From the NCBI GenBank assembly GCA_016777005.1, contig JADHSF010000001.1, positions 1 to 64,000 of the forward strand: a stretch of DNA of 64,000 nt, read 5' to 3'. The notes beneath the pieces were generated by a model, which saw only the letters and a list, made by a program, of their open reading frames with translations, was not told the DNA's origin and made no database searches. Both the position numbers and the translations under genes were made by a program. This DNA comes from SAR86 cluster bacterium. Its GTDB lineage: Bacteria > Pseudomonadota > Gammaproteobacteria > Magnimaribacterales > Magnimaribacteraceae. Shown one piece after another: positions 41,585-52,912 of this stretch. Position 1 is the stretch's first letter. Each line of letters opens with the position of its first letter.

Positions 41585-42712
41585 ATGAAAAATAAAATTT
41601 TAATTTTGCTCATCTTCTTAATCAGCGGATGTTCTAGCATTCCAAAGAGCGATCAAGAGGAATCAATTGATACGCTGTTTAAGAAACCAGAAATCAACTA
41701 TAAAACAAACTCTCTACCAAAAGTAATAAAACTATATTACTTAGAAAATAATGATAATCATAGATTGCCTGATGAGGTTAAAGGATTTTTTGAAAACTTA
41801 TATTTTTACAACTCAAAAATTAATTATCAGCCTAAAATAATATTGTCTCCTCTTAATTCAAAAATATGTGAAAGTAATAAAAATATAGATTTAACTGTAA
41901 TTTTTGAAATAAATCTCGCCAATGAAAGGCTAAAAGACTTCAGTTGTTTAAGCAGAATCTCGAATACAAAAACATTATTAATATCTAATAATATTAATAG
42001 CCAATTAAGGTTTGACAACAATTTCATAATTTCTCGAGAACTGGAAAAGGAAAAATTGGTAAATCTTATCTCCTCAACTAAAGGTCTTATTGTTATTGAT
42101 AGTACTAAAACATTAGATAAATTTAGTATTACAGAATCTATTTTAGAGACAAACCAGCGGGTTACTGAACAAAGAACTTATGAAAGCGAACTAAGCAGCC
42201 AAGATATGTTTGCAGATGTCTTAATGGTGAATAGAAGTAAGGAAAGATTAAGAAAATTATCAAGGAGATTATCAAGAGAAATTAAAGGCAACACGAGGAC
42301 AAGGGAAGATATAGATACATTTTTTCTCTCCGTAGGCCTAGATGAAGCAAGGAACTTAAAACCAGCGCTTGACTACATAGCAGAAAATGATTTAAAAGTT
42401 TTTATATTAAATAGTTGGAAGAATAATATTACCTATAAGCTCAAGGATAAAGATTTAATAGGTTCAATTAACTCTGATATTCCTTTCATGATGCCAATTA
42501 AAATTCCCTTGCATCTTAACAGCTCAAATAAAACAAGGGAGTTCGCCATGGGTTATGACGCTTTTGAAATTATGTTGCTGCGATATGGCACAAACAATAA
42601 TCAAAAATTTATTTATAAGGGGTTAACTGGAAAAATAAATCCCAATAACAAGAGGATAACAAGAGAGGCTTATATTTTTAAGATATCGGAAGAAGGCATT
42701 GAGATTCTTTAA
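41585..42712 (+). CDS. lpoA: LpoA/LppC-family penicillin-binding protein activator, short form
   Basis: Lipobox FLISGCSS; C-terminal REFAMGYDAFEIMLLRYG...GLTGKINPNNKRITREAYIFKI; divergent from rsmI as in other gammaproteobacteria. Confidence 0.75.
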   Translation: MKNKILILLIFLISGCSSIPKSDQEESIDTLFKKPEINYKTNSLPKVIKLYYLENNDNHRLPDEVKGFFENLYFYNSKINYQPKIILSPLNSKICESNKNIDLTVIFEINLANERLKDFSCLSRISNTKTLLISNNINSQLRFDNNFIISRELEKEKLVNLISSTKGLIVIDSTKTLDKFSITESILETNQRVTEQRTYESELSSQDMFADVLMVNRSKERLRKLSRRLSREIKGNTRTREDIDTFFLSVGLDEARNLKPALDYIAENDLKVFILNSWKNNITYKLKDKDLIGSINSDIPFMMPIKIPLHLNSSNKTREFAMGYDAFEIMLLRYGTNNNQKFIYKGLTGKINPNNKRITREAYIFKISEEGIEIL

Positions 42713-42717
42713 TTTTT

Positions 42718-43356
42718 TTAAATGTCTCTTATATCTCTCTCTAACTCAGAGAGACTGTTAATGAAACAAGGCTTAGTAAATACCCTTTGCATATAGGCAT
42801 AAATTGGCTTGGTTTTAGTATCTTTCTGAAGTTCAATTTCTATAAGAGGTAATCTCCAAAGAATAGGTGCTATACAACAATCCACTAGGCTAAACTCATC
42901 CGACATAAAATAAGGCTTTTCTTTAAGAATTAATGACATTCCAAGAATTTGCGATTTTAAATCGGCACGCAGTTTTTTTGCTTTCGCCTCAGTTGGAGTA
43001 CCGCTGATTAATTCATCAAAAATCCCACACCAATCTCTTTCTATTCTTTGTGTAAATAGTCTTATATGGGCTCTAGAGACTGGATAAACAGGAAGAAGTG
43101 GGGGATGCGGAAAACGTTCATCCAGATATTCCATTAGAATAAGAGAGTCATATAAACATACATCTCTATCGACCAAGACAGGTAATTCTGCATAAGGGCT
43201 TACTTCCAGAATTTCATTACTCAAGTTATTAGTATCTGAATCAATTATTTCACTAGTTACACCCTTCTTCTCCATTACTATTCTTACTCTATGACTATAA
43301 TGATCCATTGGATCTGAAAAAAGTGCCATTGACGTTCTATTACTAAGAGATACCAT
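42718..43356 (-). CDS. sspA: Stringent starvation protein A (GST-like)
   Basis: ALFSDPMDHYSHRVRIVMEKKGV; bc1-sspA context. Confidence 0.93.
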   Translation of the reverse strand: MVSLSNRTSMALFSDPMDHYSHRVRIVMEKKGVTSEIIDSDTNNLSNEILEVSPYAELPVLVDRDVCLYDSLILMEYLDERFPHPPLLPVYPVSRAHIRLFTQRIERDWCGIFDELISGTPTEAKAKKLRADLKSQILGMSLILKEKPYFMSDEFSLVDCCIAPILWRLPLIEIELQKDTKTKPIYAYMQRVFTKPCFINSLSELERDIRDI

Positions 43357-43375
43357 AAAAACTCCGATTGGGAAA

Positions 43376-44206
43376 TTAGTGAAGATCTTTCTTAAATTCT
43401 CTATAGAGAAGATAACTAAGCATTGTGAAAATAAATAAATACAACAGAGTATAAGTTCCGATTGATTCCCTTTCTGTCTTCATAGGATCTGTCATGTAAG
43501 CCAAAAAGTTTGTTAAATCCAGCATAGCTTCATCAAACTCTTCAGGGTTTAGCTGGCCAGTTCCAGCTTCAACTTCAAGAAAACCACACTGTTCTTGAGT
43601 AAGCCTCTCTCCGGTAAGAGGATCTTGTCTAATCCCTCCATTTTCTGCAACAAACGATACCTGCCTACATACTGATTGAGGAGTTCCTTGAAGATCAACC
43701 AAAACATGAGGCATTCCTACATTCTCATAAACCTTATTATTTACCCCTAAAGGCCTTGATTCATCAATATAAAAACTCTTCAAATAAGTATAAACCCAAT
43801 CGGGACCTCTGAGGCCAGCCTCTAAAGTTAAATCAGGAGGAGTATTTCCAAACCACTCTTTTGCTTCCTTTGGATCCATGCCTACTTGAATAAGATCACC
43901 CATTTTTTGATCACCGAAAATGAGATTGTCTTTAAACATATCGAGAGGAATCTCTAAATCTTCAGAAACCTTTTTATATCTGGCATACTTTAAAGAGTGA
44001 CATCCCAAACAGTAATTCATATAAATCTGAGCACCTCTTTGAAGGGAAGGCTTGTCGGTTGCATCAACATAAGCCTTATCACATTCACCTTTGGTAAGAC
44101 CATCTTCGGACAAATAGTTTCCGCAGGCCGCTCCACCCGCCGCACTTAAGTTACCCGCAAGTAGACTAACTCCAAGTATAACTATGCTCAGGGAAATATT
44201 TCTCAT
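43376..44206 (-). CDS. petC: Cytochrome c1 of the bc1 complex
   Basis: CLGCHSLKYARY heme motif; C-terminal TM anchor. Confidence 0.95.
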   Translation of the reverse strand: MRNISLSIVILGVSLLAGNLSAAGGAACGNYLSEDGLTKGECDKAYVDATDKPSLQRGAQIYMNYCLGCHSLKYARYKKVSEDLEIPLDMFKDNLIFGDQKMGDLIQVGMDPKEAKEWFGNTPPDLTLEAGLRGPDWVYTYLKSFYIDESRPLGVNNKVYENVGMPHVLVDLQGTPQSVCRQVSFVAENGGIRQDPLTGERLTQEQCGFLEVEAGTGQLNPEEFDEAMLDLTNFLAYMTDPMKTERESIGTYTLLYLFIFTMLSYLLYREFKKDLH

Positions 44207-45441
44207 GAAAGTTGAATTCTGTCTGGGACAGGCTTGCAGGTTTCATATTTGGTATAGATGGGCATCAATAGGAAGTAAGAAAAATATGTAACTGTAAAAA
44301 ATTGGGCCAGTAAGGTTCCAAGTGGAGTAGATGCAACTGAACCTAAATATCCTAGAACAAAGAAGCTAATTACAAATAACGTCAAAAAGAATTTGCTGTA
44401 GAAGCCTTTGTATTTAATTGATTTGACAGGACTCCTGTCTAACCAAGGGAGAGCAACGAATATTGCTATACCTGCTGCCATAACCACAAAACCAAGAAAT
44501 TTAGCAGAGAGTCCAAGAACAGGGAAAGTAATAGCTCTTAACATTGCGTAATAAGGTGTGTAATACCAAGAAGGAACAATATGTTCGGGAGTCTTTAAAT
44601 TATCAGCTGCTTCATAATTTACATATTCGATTACATACCCTCCTCCGTCTGGATAAAAGAACATTATTGCAACAAAAAATATCAAGAAAACACCTATGGC
44701 ATAGAGATCATGAGTTATGTCATAAGGAAAGAAAGGTTTAGTGTCCAGAGGAACGCCGTCCTCATCTTTAAATTTTTTGACGTCTACTCCATCAGGGTTA
44801 TTTGACCCAACTTCATGAAGCGCAAGAATATGAACGAAAACGACTGCTATGAGTGCCAATGGTAAAAGGACTACATGAAAAGCAAAAAGCCTAGTTAATG
44901 TGATACCAGAGATTAAATAATCTCCCCTGATCCAGGTAAGTAAGTCTTCTCCAATATAAGGGATAGAGCCGAATAGAGACATTATTACTTGAGCTGCCCA
45001 GAAGGACATTTGTCCCCATGGGAGAACATATCCAGTAAAGCCTAACATGCAGAGTAGAAGATAAGTTATCCACCCAAGAACCCATAACAGTTCTCTTGGC
45101 TTCTGATAAGAACCATACATCATTCCCCTAAACATATGCAGGAATATCAAAGCAAAGAATGCTGAAGCCCCAGTGGTATGCATATAACGTATAATGTAAC
45201 CATACTGAACATCTCTCATTATGTATTGTATTGAAGCAAAGGCTCCCTCGGCAGTAGGTTCATAATTCATTAAAAGCCATATTCCAGAAGCCAATTGAAT
45301 TACCAAAACAACAACAAGTAAAACTCCTGCAAGATACCAAATATTCATATTGATAGGAGCAGGATATTTTGTAAGATGCCTTTCGATAGTTGCAGTTAAA
45401 GGCAATCTATCATCGAACCAATTCATTAATTTTGTGACCAT
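44203..45441 (-). CDS. petB: Cytochrome b of the bc1 complex
   Basis: GYVLPWGQMSFWAAQVI; PEHIVPSWYYTPYYAMLRAI. Confidence 0.97.
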   Translation of the reverse strand: MVTKLMNWFDDRLPLTATIERHLTKYPAPINMNIWYLAGVLLVVVLVIQLASGIWLLMNYEPTAEGAFASIQYIMRDVQYGYIIRYMHTTGASAFFALIFLHMFRGMMYGSYQKPRELLWVLGWITYLLLCMLGFTGYVLPWGQMSFWAAQVIMSLFGSIPYIGEDLLTWIRGDYLISGITLTRLFAFHVVLLPLALIAVVFVHILALHEVGSNNPDGVDVKKFKDEDGVPLDTKPFFPYDITHDLYAIGVFLIFFVAIMFFYPDGGGYVIEYVNYEAADNLKTPEHIVPSWYYTPYYAMLRAITFPVLGLSAKFLGFVVMAAGIAIFVALPWLDRSPVKSIKYKGFYSKFFLTLFVISFFVLGYLGSVASTPLGTLLAQFFTVTYFSYFLLMPIYTKYETCKPVPDRIQLS

Positions 45442-46037
45442 TAGACTAATTCTCCATCTTCCCCAATAACTAAAATGTCATCGGATTTAAAATAATGGGG
45501 GGGCACAGTCAAATTATCAGGTGCAGGCACTCCTGCGTATACTCTTCCAGCTAGATCAAACTTAGAGCCATGACATGGGCAGAAAAAACCTCCCTGCCAT
45601 TCGGAATCAAAATCTACAACTCCTAATTGAGGATAGTATTTTGGGGCACATCCAAGATGAGTACAAACTGCTGATAAAACAGATATGCCTACTTTTCGTG
45701 ATCTATATTTATTTTTTGCATAGATTGGTTGAGCTTCAATCTCTGAGTCCGGATCAGCTAGTCTTTCTAAATTCATATCTATTTTATCTATAGATTCTTC
45801 AGAGTGTTTTACCACATAGATCGGTGTTCCTCTCCACTCCACAATTATCATTTCTCCCGGAGATAACCTACTGATATCAGCTACTGCTGGCGCTCCTGCT
45901 GCTTCTGCTGCTGCGCTAGGGTGAAATGCACTAATGAATGGTACGGCTGCACCAGCTATACCTACGGCTCCTACTGCTGAAGTAGCACCTATTAGAAATT
46001 TTCTTCTTCCTGGATTAGGAGGAGATTTTGGCTGCAT
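45441..46037 (-). CDS. petA: Ubiquinol-cytochrome c reductase Rieske iron-sulfur subunit
   Basis: RRKFLIGATSAVGAVG; CTHLGC and CPCHGS. Confidence 0.97.
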   Translation of the reverse strand: MQPKSPPNPGRRKFLIGATSAVGAVGIAGAAVPFISAFHPSAAAEAAGAPAVADISRLSPGEMIIVEWRGTPIYVVKHSEESIDKIDMNLERLADPDSEIEAQPIYAKNKYRSRKVGISVLSAVCTHLGCAPKYYPQLGVVDFDSEWQGGFFCPCHGSKFDLAGRVYAGVPAPDNLTVPPHYFKSDDILVIGEDGELV

Positions 46038-46038
46038 A

Positions 46039-46425
46039 TTACCTTTTTGAGTATTGAGGTCTTTTTCTTGCCTTCCTTAGACCAACTTTTTTCCTTTCAA
46101 CTTTTCTTGAATCACGTGTTAAGAAGCCTTCTGCTTTCAACACAGGCTTTAAGGTTTCGTCATATTCGATTAAAGCGCGAGCAATTCCTAATCTAATCGC
46201 ACCCGCTTGTCCAAAACTACCACCACCGGCAACTGTTGCTTTAATGTCAATCCCTTTAACTAGCTCGGTTGTTACTAGAGGCTGTTTTACAACCATCTGT
46301 GCAACTTCTCTTCCAAAATAAGTCTCTAATTTTTTCTTATTAACTGTAATTTCGCCAGTTCCTTTTTGAAGGAAGACTCTTGCTGTTGAGGTTTTTCTTC
46401 TACCTACTGTTATGATTTGATCCAA
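46039..46425 (-). CDS. rpsI: 30S ribosomal protein S9
   Basis: [35 protein letters not shown]. Confidence 0.99.
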   Translation of the reverse strand: MDQIITVGRRKTSTARVFLQKGTGEITVNKKKLETYFGREVAQMVVKQPLVTTELVKGIDIKATVAGGGSFGQAGAIRLGIARALIEYDETLKPVLKAEGFLTRDSRKVERKKVGLRKARKRPQYSKR

Positions 46426-46434
46426 TTTATTTTC

Positions 46435-46863
46435 CTATATATCTAAAGTGACTGGTTTTTGAGCAGCGTGAGGGTGGTTATCATCATTGTACACCTTTAA
46501 TTTAGTGAACATTTGTCTACCTAATTTACTTTTTGGTAACATGCCTTTAACAGCACTTTTAATTGCGTCACTAGCTGAGTTTTCCATAATATCTCTTAAA
46601 GGTTTAGACTTTATTCCACCGGGATATCCTGAGTGTCTATAATAAATTTTTTGGTCTAATTTCTTTCCCGTTACATGTATTTCATTAGCATTGACTACTA
46701 CGACAAAATCACCGAGATCTGCATTAGGAGTATATTCAGGTTTGTTCTTACCTGACAATATACTCGCAACTTCAGAAGCCAGCCTCCCAAGGGTTTTACC
46801 CTTAGCATCTATTAATAACCAGGATTCTTCTATGTCGGTTCTTTTGTAACTTTGTGTTCTCAT
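46435..46863 (-). CDS. rplM: 50S ribosomal protein L13
   Basis: WLLIDAKGKTLGRLASEVASIL; YYRHSGYPGGIKS. Confidence 0.99.
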   Translation of the reverse strand: MRTQSYKRTDIEESWLLIDAKGKTLGRLASEVASILSGKNKPEYTPNADLGDFVVVVNANEIHVTGKKLDQKIYYRHSGYPGGIKSKPLRDIMENSASDAIKSAVKGMLPKSKLGRQMFTKLKVYNDDNHPHAAQKPVTLDI

Positions 46864-47005
46864 TAAGATAATTTTTGTTGAAATCTTGCGAAGGCGCCAG
46901 CATTTTAATGCTTACAACTATCTTATTCAACTAGAACTTTACAAAATTATGCATTCAAGTCGTTAATAATGTATCTTTTCTGTAAATGAAGCGTTAAAAA
47001 GAGAC

Positions 47006-48070
47006 ATGTTTAATAACAAAAATATTTATTTTTATATAATTTTCTTACTAATTGGAGGTGTTTTAGGTTTTTTTTATTCTTATATCTGCTTAGCAAGTGA
47101 AGATGATATATCTAATGGCGATAAAACATTAATCAATTTCTCCTATAACCAAGCAATTGCAAGAGCCTCTCCAGCTGTAGTGAATATCTATAGCGAGCAG
47201 GTAGTTGGCAAGGAAAGTCAACGAAAAACAAGAAGATTTAACCCAATTTTTGATAAGAAAAGTAACAGTATAAAAACCAGTTTGGGGTCTGGGGTTATAT
47301 TAAGTTCAGATGGGTATATTCTGACTAATCAGCATGTAATAGGAGATATATCTTTAAAAATAACGGTTGAGTTATTCGATGGAAAAAAATATAAGGCACA
47401 TCTAATTGGTATTGATAGAGGTACTGACCTGGCTGTTCTTAAAATAAGCAATAGTGAGGCAATATTCCCGTCAATAGAAATAGATAATTCCGACAAAGTT
47501 AAAATAGGAGATATTGTTTTAGCTATAGGCAATCCTTATGGACTAGGTCAATCAGTCAGTATGGGAATTATTAGTGCGACCGGAAGAGAGTTTGAAAATC
47601 CTTATTCTAGTTATATTCAGACCGATGCTTCAATAAATAAGGGTAATTCAGGTGGCGCTCTCATAGACACACAAGGAAGATTAATAGGCATCAATACTTT
47701 GATTAGATCTTCAAGCGGAGGCTCAGAAGGCATAGGATTAGCAATTCCGTCAACAAATGCACTTGAAATAATAAGTGATCTCATTCAATACGGGGAAGTA
47801 AGGCGAGGTTGGCTTGGCTTCAGTATAGATAAACAGAGTTTAATAACTCTGGGCAAGCTAGTTATTTCGGCAGTTGTTACAAATGGACCTGCCGAAATAG
47901 GAGGTCTTCAAAAAAATGATATTTTAATTTCAATAAATGACAGCGAACCATCTTACGAAAACTTATATAAGACCTTCGCAAGGTCTAAACCAGGAGATGT
48001 AATTAAGCTAGAAATCCAAAGAAAAGAAGAATTTTTAGAATTAGTTTTTACAGCCAAGATGAAAAGTTAA
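47006..48070 (+). CDS. DegS/AlgW-like periplasmic serine protease with PDZ domain
   Basis: N-terminal TM; LTNQHVI, TDLAVLKI, GNSGGALID triad motifs; single PDZ. Confidence 0.93.
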   Translation: MFNNKNIYFYIIFLLIGGVLGFFYSYICLASEDDISNGDKTLINFSYNQAIARASPAVVNIYSEQVVGKESQRKTRRFNPIFDKKSNSIKTSLGSGVILSSDGYILTNQHVIGDISLKITVELFDGKKYKAHLIGIDRGTDLAVLKISNSEAIFPSIEIDNSDKVKIGDIVLAIGNPYGLGQSVSMGIISATGREFENPYSSYIQTDASINKGNSGGALIDTQGRLIGINTLIRSSSGGSEGIGLAIPSTNALEIISDLIQYGEVRRGWLGFSIDKQSLITLGKLVISAVVTNGPAEIGGLQKNDILISINDSEPSYENLYKTFARSKPGDVIKLEIQRKEEFLELVFTAKMKS

Positions 48071-49365
48071 ATGTTTAGTCTTTTCTCAGCTGCAATTGCA
48101 TGTGCGGTTAATCCCTCAGCCCTTGCAATCTTAGATGTATGATCTACATATTCTTTAAATTGATTAATATCCTTATTTTTGTTGAGAGATACATAACTGT
48201 AACTAATCAAAAAATCTTCAACTGATAAAGGAGAACTAAATCTTGATGATGAATTTGTGGGGAGAATATGGCTAGGACCCAATACATAATCAGATAAGGA
48301 AATTGCTGAATCTTTACCTTTCATTATTAAGCCTGCGACTAAGCTGCCTTCCTCTTCGTAATGATTGTGGTCAAAGGCAATGTGGAGATGCTCTGGTGCA
48401 ATCCTATTGATAATCTCTTTTGCCTGCCCCAAATCATTAATTGAAATAAATAAACCATTGGACTCAATGGCATCTTTAATAATTTGGTGCCTTTGAAGAG
48501 ACACAATCTCTTTAGTTATTATTTTTTTCACTTCATCTATCAATTTATCTGAAGATGAAATCATAACAGCAGATGCATCTGAATCATGCTCTGATTGTGC
48601 CATTAGATCCCACGCTATTGTTTCAGGATCAGAAGTATCATCAGCAAGAATAACAATCTCAGAAGGTCCTGCGATGGAATCTATACCAACCTCGCCAAAA
48701 AGTTGTTTTTTAGCTTCTGCAACAAATGCATTTCCAGGTCCTATGATTTTATCTACTTTAGATACTTGATCTGTACCCAATGCCAGTGCAGCTATAGCTT
48801 GAGCGCCACCTATTTTATAAATTTTATTTACACCTGCTACTTTTGCCGCAGCTATTGTTAAAGAATTCAATATTCCATTTCGAGCGGGAGTTGTAAGTGA
48901 AATATCTCTTACACCGCAAGCCAGGGCTGGGGCCGCTGCCATCAAAACAGTTGATGGATAAGAAGCTTGTCCACCGGGAATATACATCCCCACTGAATCT
49001 ATGACCCTAAATTTTCTTTTTACATCATCATCGGGTGGCTCTAAATTTAAACTTTCATAGCATTTAGACTGGTAATTCGAAATATTTTCAAAAGCAAACT
49101 CCAATGATTCAATTAGCTCATGATCCACGTCATTGGTGGCTTTTTCGAATTCTTGTTGAGAAATTAAGAAGTTATTACAATCAAAGTTATCAAAATCTTT
49201 CGTGAAAGATTTCAGTGCAATATCTCCGTTGGTCCTTACTTCTGAGATAATTTTCGCTACAGTAGCTGCAACCATATTTGAGCTTTGATTCTTTCGATCG
49301 AGATAAGAATTTAATCTTTCATGGAAAGAATAGTCTTCGTATTTTATGGCACTGAAAGTTAACAT
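48067..49365 (-). CDS. hisD: Histidinol dehydrogenase
   Basis: YIPGGQASYPSTVLMAAAPA; IDSIAGPSEIVILAD. Confidence 0.98.
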   Translation of the reverse strand: MLTFSAIKYEDYSFHERLNSYLDRKNQSSNMVAATVAKIISEVRTNGDIALKSFTKDFDNFDCNNFLISQQEFEKATNDVDHELIESLEFAFENISNYQSKCYESLNLEPPDDDVKRKFRVIDSVGMYIPGGQASYPSTVLMAAAPALACGVRDISLTTPARNGILNSLTIAAAKVAGVNKIYKIGGAQAIAALALGTDQVSKVDKIIGPGNAFVAEAKKQLFGEVGIDSIAGPSEIVILADDTSDPETIAWDLMAQSEHDSDASAVMISSSDKLIDEVKKIITKEIVSLQRHQIIKDAIESNGLFISINDLGQAKEIINRIAPEHLHIAFDHNHYEEEGSLVAGLIMKGKDSAISLSDYVLGPSHILPTNSSSRFSSPLSVEDFLISYSYVSLNKNKDINQFKEYVDHTSKIARAEGLTAHAIAAEKRLNI

Positions 49366-49994
49366 GCAGCAAGCGAATCTTTTATTTCATTGATGAGATC
49401 AGATCTTGTTTTTAATGAGGCTTTATTTGCTATTAACCTTGTAGAGATTTCGGAAATAGTTTGAATCTCTTTTAAGCCATTCTCTTTGAGTGTTGCACCA
49501 GAATCAACTAAGTCAATAATTGCATCTGAGAGACCTAATATCGGTGCAATTTCTTGAGCTCCATTTAGATAAATTATTTCTGCTTGTATTCCTATAGAGT
49601 TCATAAATTTAGTTGCACTTTTAGGATATTTTGTTGCTATTCTTAATTTACTAGAGCCTGAAAGAATATTCTGAGTCCCTGCTAAGGATAGTCTGCATTT
49701 TCCTAGGCCTAAATCTGACAGCTCAACAAATTCTTCTTCTTCTTTTTCCATTAGAATATCTTTACCTACAACTCCTAAATGGGCAGACCCCGAAGTTATA
49801 TAAGTTGGAACATCCCAGCCTCTTATAACAAGAACCTTTACCTTTGGATGCTTGGTATCCAATAGCATTTTCCTAGATTTCCTTGGATCATCTTTGAGCG
49901 CAAATTGAGTTTCTTGCAGAGAAGGAATAAAGTCGTCGTAGACCCTGCCCTTAGGCAGAGCTAGTATAAATGAATCATTTTCTTTCATATTCAA
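49359..49994 (-). CDS. hisG: ATP phosphoribosyltransferase, short form
   Basis: LALPKGRVYDDFIP; DAIIDLVDSGATLKENGL. Confidence 0.96.
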   Translation of the reverse strand: MNMKENDSFILALPKGRVYDDFIPSLQETQFALKDDPRKSRKMLLDTKHPKVKVLVIRGWDVPTYITSGSAHLGVVGKDILMEKEEEEFVELSDLGLGKCRLSLAGTQNILSGSSKLRIATKYPKSATKFMNSIGIQAEIIYLNGAQEIAPILGLSDAIIDLVDSGATLKENGLKEIQTISEISTRLIANKASLKTRSDLINEIKDSLAAC

Positions 49995-49996
49995 GT

Positions 49997-51256
<1,260 letters not shown>

Positions 51257-51865
51257 TTAGACAGACGCCACCCATTTTTTAATTACAAGATCAATATCTC
51301 CTTGGTTCTTCTCCATGAGTGAATAAAATTGATTTCTGAAGATTTTTCCAAGATTCATTCCATTAATTTCTATATTGATTATTTTCCAACGGCCCTCCTG
51401 ATCTAAGTACATGCTATACCTTCCAGGATAGGTGTTAGATGATGTAACTATCTCAATATAGACTCTCGCTTTAGTTTTGGACTGTTGAGGTTTGGTAGGA
51501 GAAAGGACGTTTATCTTCTCATCTTTAAATTCCACAAGAGTACTTGAATAAGTCTCCAGTAAACTATTCTCAAAAACTAATGAAAAAGCTTGCATCTGAT
51601 CAATTGAAGCTGCCTTTGAGTACTTTCCCATAACATTCTTGGCTATTCTATCGAAATCAACAATTGGTTTAAAAGCATCACTTATTAGTCTCGTGAAACT
51701 ATCTGGATCTTCTTCAAATAATTCATTTTGTGTTTGGATAATCTCAATAATATTATTATGAGTCATCTCAGCATACTGATGAGCTAAAAGACCATCGTCA
51801 CTGGGATACAAGCCTGAAGTAAAAGTTAAAATCAAGGCAAATATTTTTAATTGGAGAATTTTCAT
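51257..51865 (-). CDS. mlaC: MlaC / Ttg2D-family periplasmic phospholipid-binding protein
   Basis: FDRIAKNVMGKYSKAASIDQMQAFSLVFENSLLETYSSTL; upstream of murA. Confidence 0.88.
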   Translation of the reverse strand: MKILQLKIFALILTFTSGLYPSDDGLLAHQYAEMTHNNIIEIIQTQNELFEEDPDSFTRLISDAFKPIVDFDRIAKNVMGKYSKAASIDQMQAFSLVFENSLLETYSSTLVEFKDEKINVLSPTKPQQSKTKARVYIEIVTSSNTYPGRYSMYLDQEGRWKIINIEINGMNLGKIFRNQFYSLMEKNQGDIDLVIKKWVASV

Positions 51866-51945
51866 AAGAGATTAATATGATTTGGTAAATTAAAACACTA
51901 TTATATCATCTGGAAAACTCGTTCTTAGAACAAAAAGAAATAATT

Positions 51946-52899
51946 ATGATAATTGCAATATCCGCAATAGCTTCTGGGGTTGCCCTAATATGGATTAGCG
52001 CTGAACGATTAGAGAAATATTCTGTTCTTACTGCTAAAAATTATGGGTTATCCCCATTTTTTATTGGCTCTACGGTTATTGCGTTTGGGACCTCGGCACC
52101 AGAAATGCTTACTACTTTCTTTGTATCTCTTGAAAATAAAGGATCAATGGTTATCGGGAATGTGATTGGTTCAAATGTGGCCAACCTGTCATTAGTTTTT
52201 GGATCAATGCTGTTAATTGTTTCTTTAAAGAAACTTACTATCCAACAAAATCTTAATATCTATCAAAATCTATTAATACTTTTAGCTTCTACTATGCTTG
52301 TTTGGGTAATTATTGCCACAGATCCGTTTAGCGTAATTGCTTCCTCAATTTTATTGATTGCTCTTTTTTTAGTGATTATGTTTTGGTACAAAAATAGTTC
52401 TATAGAAATTGATTCTGATGAAGAAAATGAAGAACAGCCAAAGAATGTAACCTTCAAACTAGCACTATCCCTAGTATTTCTTGTCGGAGCAGCATGGCTA
52501 ATCACTTTTGGAGCCAATCAAATTCTAGATCAATTTAATTTAGGTCAACTTTTTATTGGCTACACTGTTCTTGCCATAGGAACTAGTTTGCCAGAGATTG
52601 CGGCTTCAGTTTCTCTTGCATTAAAAGGAAGGTATGAAACAGTTTCAGGAACTCTTATAGGGTCTAATATATTTAATGGCCTATGTGTTTTAGCTATCCC
52701 AGGACTCTTCTCTAATCCCGAAATGAATGCCGGCTGGAATTATGTTAGCTGGTCGCCCCTTCTGCTTGTCTTGTTTATAGTAACTTTTCTATTCGCTAGC
52801 TTTATTTTTTACATATCAAAGAAAGAAAGAAAGGCTAGCTTTTTTATAAGTATTTTCTTTTTAAGTTCTTACTTTATTTCACTTTATTTTGCTTATTAG
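51946..52899 (+). CDS. YrbG-type CaCA sodium/calcium antiporter
   Basis: Two inverted repeats: STVIAFGTSAPEM...GNVIGSNVANL and YTVLAIGTSLPEIAAS...GTLIGSNIFNGL. Confidence 0.93.
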   Translation: MIIAISAIASGVALIWISAERLEKYSVLTAKNYGLSPFFIGSTVIAFGTSAPEMLTTFFVSLENKGSMVIGNVIGSNVANLSLVFGSMLLIVSLKKLTIQQNLNIYQNLLILLASTMLVWVIIATDPFSVIASSILLIALFLVIMFWYKNSSIEIDSDEENEEQPKNVTFKLALSLVFLVGAAWLITFGANQILDQFNLGQLFIGYTVLAIGTSLPEIAASVSLALKGRYETVSGTLIGSNIFNGLCVLAIPGLFSNPEMNAGWNYVSWSPLLLVLFIVTFLFASFIFYISKKERKASFFISIFFLSSYFISLYFAY

Positions 52900-52912
52900 A
52901 TAAATTTAACTC

